Positions 5,591 through 7,666 of a stretch of DNA of 7,666 nt are shown one piece after another (the first letter of the stretch is position 1; every line of letters begins with the position of its first letter). The stretch is from Flavobacteriales bacterium (lineage in GTDB: Bacteria > Bacteroidota > Bacteroidia > Flavobacteriales_F > PHOS-HE28), in assembly GCA_016718655.1 (NCBI GenBank), contig JADKCV010000008.1, forward strand, positions 1 to 7,666, written 5' to 3'. The position numbers and the translations under genes were made by a program. Under the pieces are notes generated by a model. The model did not search any database. It saw only the letters and a list, made by a program, of their open reading frames with translations, and had not been told where the DNA came from.

Positions 5591-5835
5591 CCGCCGCTGA
5601 TCCTGCGAACACGCCCCTGCCTCTCCCCGAACCCCTTGCGATGTGGACCACATTGAGGGTACCGACCTGTCCGAGGATCGCGTTGAATCCTCTCGACCGA
5701 AGGGCGATCGATCCACATGGACCGTGGGAACAAGCCCCGGTCATGGATACCCGTGATCTACCTTCCGGGTTGTATTTCATCCGCAGCACCCATTACAATG
5801 CCGTAAGGACACAGCAACTCGTTGTGCAGCATTGA
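5584..5835 (+). pseudogene. Orphan T9SS type A C-terminal sorting domain (frameshifted)
   Basis: Reading across frames gives a full sorting domain: AVSAADPANTPLPL, SPNPL, then DVDHIEGTDLSEDRVE, ILSTEGRSIHMDRGNKP, and finally PVMDTRDLPSGLYFIRSTHY to RTQQLVVQH and a TGA at 5833-5835. The PNP start, the GR turn, the DLPSGLYFIR strand and the LVVQH end are the standard landmarks of the ~70-residue domain that exports proteins through the type IX system. The frame breaks fit lost bases: CT near 5621, CG near 5639, an A at 5686-5687 and a C in 5735-5738. No cargo body or start precedes it, because the hairpin repeat and VapC lie directly upstream. So either the rest of the gene was lost when these elements arrived, or this is a mobile 3' end. 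The domain call is firm. Confidence 0.75.
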
Positions 5836-5942
5836 GCGTGATCTCCCGAACCGGGGCTGCGCGCAGCTATCGGATCCTTATCCGCTCGGCAATGCGGGGT
5901 GGGTGATCTTGGGCTCCTTTATACCACCACAGGATCTCCTGA

Positions 5943-6016
5943 GGAACGAAGGGACCCTGCGGTCAAACAGCGTTGCGCAGGGTCCCGAAGACGGAGACCC
6001 GGCTGAGGTTTTGCGC
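5943..6016. repeat. Structured repeat, copy 3 (with an 11-base-pair stem)
   Basis: This copy matches 6835-6907 over ~70 bases and shares GCGCAGGGTC...GAGACCCGGC...GAGGTTT with copies 1 and 2. It contains a perfect inverted repeat GGGACCCTGCG (5951-5961) / CGCAGGGTCCC (5976-5986) around a 14-base loop. A second, smaller stem follows: GGTCCCG (5981-5987) with CGGAGACC. Fifty bases beyond it is the stop of the minus-strand membrane protein, so it could lie in that transcript's 3' end. There is no T-run. Confidence 0.7.
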
Positions 6017-6065
6017 TCAGTATTTCAGGGCCGTACCAGCCAGAAGAGATTCACGCGAGCGGGGG

Positions 6066-6752
6066 CTACTTCAGCACTTGCACGAAAACCCAATCCATGA
6101 ATGGAAACTTCTCATGGGCGGTTTCATCAGCCACAAGGCGCAGGTGCGAGACCACCTTCATTCCGGGCTTCATCAGTTCCCTTCCTTGCTCTTCAGCAGC
6201 ACGTGCCGGTAGCTATTACCCCGTTCAGCAGGTCCTTGTCCAATTCGACCATCACCCAGTTCTTGTCGTCACCGAGATCGAAGCTCCTGGTGATGATGCC
6301 TCCATGGGAAGTCCATCGCCGAACTTGCTGTCCGCACCGAAGCTGGAGATGGTCGCACGCTTGCCCACAAGGCTTGCCATGAGGAGGAAGCGGTAGAGCG
6401 CAAGGAATGCGAACGGTACCAAGTTGACCTTGAATACAATGCCGCTCAATGTTATGCCGACCTTGAACGTGAGGATCTGACCCGCATCGAGAAGGGGCTG
6501 TACTCCGGCTGGTGTGTTCATTGAGATGGCCGGGAATTGTGCGTAGATCCAGACCAGCAGCATCGGGCGGTACAATGCGTTGCCCTTGAAGAACAAGACT
6601 CCAGCTGCGATCCCGACCAAGGAGACAATGAGGCTTGAGATGTTGCTCAGGTCGCTGTAATTGTACAGAGCGAGAGCGCTGAACACGGTGGCAATGCCAG
6701 GCAACACACGCCCCCATTGCTGCGATCGGCTGTCGGGAATTCCGGTGATCAT
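6066..6752 (-). CDS. Four-helix membrane protein with a soluble C-terminal domain (frameshifted)
   Basis: I do not recognise the family. From ATG 6752 about four hydrophobic segments follow: ~16-30 (VLPGIATVFSALALY), ~38-55 (ISSLIVSLVGIAAGVLFF), ~60-75 (LYRPMLLVWIYAQFP) and ~98-125 (VGITLSGIVFKVNLVPFAFL). A soluble part begins at ~130. The open frame ends at 6252, but the sense continues in other frames: GIITRSFDLGDDKNWVMVEL, DKDLLNG; then NSYRHVLLKSKEG; then ELMKPGMKVVSHLRLVADET to MDWVFVQVLK and TAG at 6066-6068. Each change is one lost G on the coding strand, in runs at 6299-6300, 6219-6222 and 6179-6181. Restoring them yields 229 residues. The C-terminal part looks like a small beta-rich domain with a final amphipathic strand. 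A perfect TAnnTTTG box stands just before the start. Confidence 0.65.
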
Positions 6753-6756
6753 GGAT

Positions 6757-6764
6757 CAAAACTA
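6757..6764 (-). promoter_or_regulatory. Bacteroidota -7 box for the membrane protein gene
   Basis: On the minus strand the sequence is TAGTTTTG, an exact TAnnTTTG, ending four bases before the ATG at 6752, so the message would be almost leaderless. A TTGGG lies 23 bases upstream of the box, at the far end of the accepted -33 spacing. The short distance supports 6752 as the true start. Confidence 0.5.
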
Positions 6765-6834
6765 GGCGGCGCTTCGAATCACTGACCCAAGGCGCGATGA
6801 AATGTGCAAAATCAGGGTCAACAGAGTCTCAACT

Positions 6835-6907
6835 GGAACGAAGGTACCTTGAGGTAAACTCGATTGCGCAGTGTCTCGAAGACGAAGATTCTAAAGAGGT
6901 TCAGACC
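6835..6907. repeat. Structured repeat, copy 4 (degenerate)
   Basis: It aligns with copy 3: GGAACGAAGG, then ACC-TG-GGT-AAAC, then TTGCGCAG-GTC-CGAAGACG-AGA and GAGGTT, with about a dozen substitutions and one gap. The long stem of copy 3 is damaged here (GGTACCTTGAG against TGCGCAGTGTC), so this is an older or drifting copy. It ends exactly at the stop codon of the minus-strand gene at 6908, the same side on which copy 3 flanks its gene. Confidence 0.55.
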
Positions 6908-7666
6908 TCATATGCGAAGCCTATCTTCTTGACTTTTCCTTCGATTCAGGTGGACAATCTCTAACCATTGCTTCATCCATTTGTCAAGCAATTGATCAGT
7001 CGAAAGAAGTGTTTCCTTATCCTTGACAGCACTCCAAAAGCGATTGCCGTCCTTATCGATTGCAAATGTGTACGAGCTTGACTTATAGGTATGAATTCGG
7101 TCATTCGGTGAACGATACTTAGCAAACCGAACCATGTTCTCTATTGCTACGGTGAGTTCTGCTTCACGCAGTGTATCAGCATACTCCTGTTTAAACTTGA
7201 CCCACATAGCATTTTCATAGGAGGAGTGCATCATCATATCTCGATTGGTTCTGTAAGTTCCCATTGATTCAATCAAGGCTGCGGCACTGAGCTTTTCCAC
7301 TCTTAAACTAAACTGAACGCGAAGAGTTTCAAATTCCTCCCAGGCATCTTTTACCGCCTGCGGTGAACAATAATATGCGGCAAACTCTCGGGTCCACTGT
7401 ATGTCCCGTTGCAATCTAGCCGCGAGTTCATCCACCGACTCCTCTTTAAGGACTCCGCCGTATTCCGCTACTTTCTTTGAAACTATAGCAGCTGCGCCTT
7501 TGAGACCAAATGTGGTATAATCGTACCAAAGCTGTGTCCTCGATAGCCATCTAGGTTTGTTTTTGTCCAATGAAATAAAGACCGTGAAGTCAGGGCCTTC
7601 AGCATTGCAGCGATCACGAATCGCATCCTCTTCAACTCTTGTCCAAGGCGTAGTTCCCCATTTCCC
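6908..7666 (-). CDS. AT-rich partial gene, unknown; possible TIR/SEFIR-like or defence protein end
   Basis: The frame is open from the window edge to TGA 6908-6910, 252 residues, with its true start outside. A TTG at 7570 is only an internal codon: the in-frame sequence before it reads GKWGTTPWTRVEEDAIRDRC, NAEGPDFTVFISLD, which is clearly protein-like and continues smoothly into KNKPRWLSRTQLWYDYTTFG, LKGAAAIVSKKVAEYGG. The W-T-x-x-E-x-x-A-I-x-x-R segment, the hydrophobic PDFTVFISLD strand and the following helix recall the later part of TIR-like or related nucleotide-sensing domains, but only weakly and from memory. The rest (~90-252) is helical and rich in Glu, Lys, Arg and Tyr. Base composition is much more AT-rich than in all other genes here, which suggests transfer. 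No frameshift is needed. No function is assigned. Confidence 0.6.
   Translation of the reverse strand, partial: GKWGTTPWTRVEEDAIRDRCNAEGPDFTVFISLDKNKPRWLSRTQLWYDYTTFGLKGAAAIVSKKVAEYGGVLKEESVDELAARLQRDIQWTREFAAYYCSPQAVKDAWEEFETLRVQFSLRVEKLSAAALIESMGTYRTNRDMMMHSSYENAMWVKFKQEYADTLREAELTVAIENMVRFAKYRSPNDRIHTYKSSSYTFAIDKDGNRFWSAVKDKETLLSTDQLLDKWMKQWLEIVHLNRRKSQEDRLRI

Noticed and set aside
5951..5986. Rho-independent terminator
   Set aside because: The stem is strong, but no T-run follows on either strand and the same sequence family recurs as a repeat. A 3'-end role stays possible but is not shown.
1..7666. CRISPR array, tRNA or rRNA genes, transposase
   Set aside because: I see no short regularly spaced direct repeats, no cloverleaf-like or rRNA-like segment, and no transposase motif.

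Overview
The window looks like chromosomal accessory DNA of a fairly GC-rich Bacteroidota bacterium, probably of the Flavobacteriales. The lineage call rests on fragments that read as type IX secretion (T9SS) C-terminal sorting domains, on lipoproteins, and on promoter-like TAnnTTTG boxes a few bases upstream of start codons. It is inference from sequence, with no database check. The last ~760 bases are visibly more AT-rich and may have a different origin.

Layout. 23-486: a DUF5713-like lipoprotein, frameshifted. 662-986: a broken antitoxin and a possible stub of its toxin. 1039-1565: an intact paralogous antitoxin/RelE-ParE toxin pair. 1580-1714: structured repeat DNA. 1714-2337 (minus): a helical lipoprotein. 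2536-3965: a secreted metal-dependent amidohydrolase split over three frames. 3988-4165 (minus): remnant of a CHU_C-type sorting domain, then a small hairpin repeat. 4270-4881: a DUF4236 protein with a membrane segment and a lipoyl-like C-terminal domain. 4980-5505: a VapBC-type pair with a PIN-domain toxin. 5519-5590: a second copy of the structured repeat. 5584-5835: an orphan T9SS type A sorting domain. 5943-6016 and 6835-6907: two copies of a related repeat, each beyond the 3' end of a minus-strand gene. 6066-6752 (minus): a four-helix membrane protein split over several frames. 6908-7666 (minus): the 3' part of an unrecognised AT-rich gene that runs off the window.

Two themes stand out. 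First, almost every frameshift can be repaired by restoring one base to a short run of identical bases (mostly C or G), or two bases to a dinucleotide repeat. Repaired proteins are smooth and family-like, so many of these genes are probably intact in the organism and broken only in this assembly. Second, the space between genes is filled by at least two structured repeat families and by leftover ends of T9SS cargo genes. The same ~70-base hairpin repeat lies 13-14 bases after the stop codon of both toxin-antitoxin pairs. I see no transposase, tRNA, rRNA or CRISPR array.
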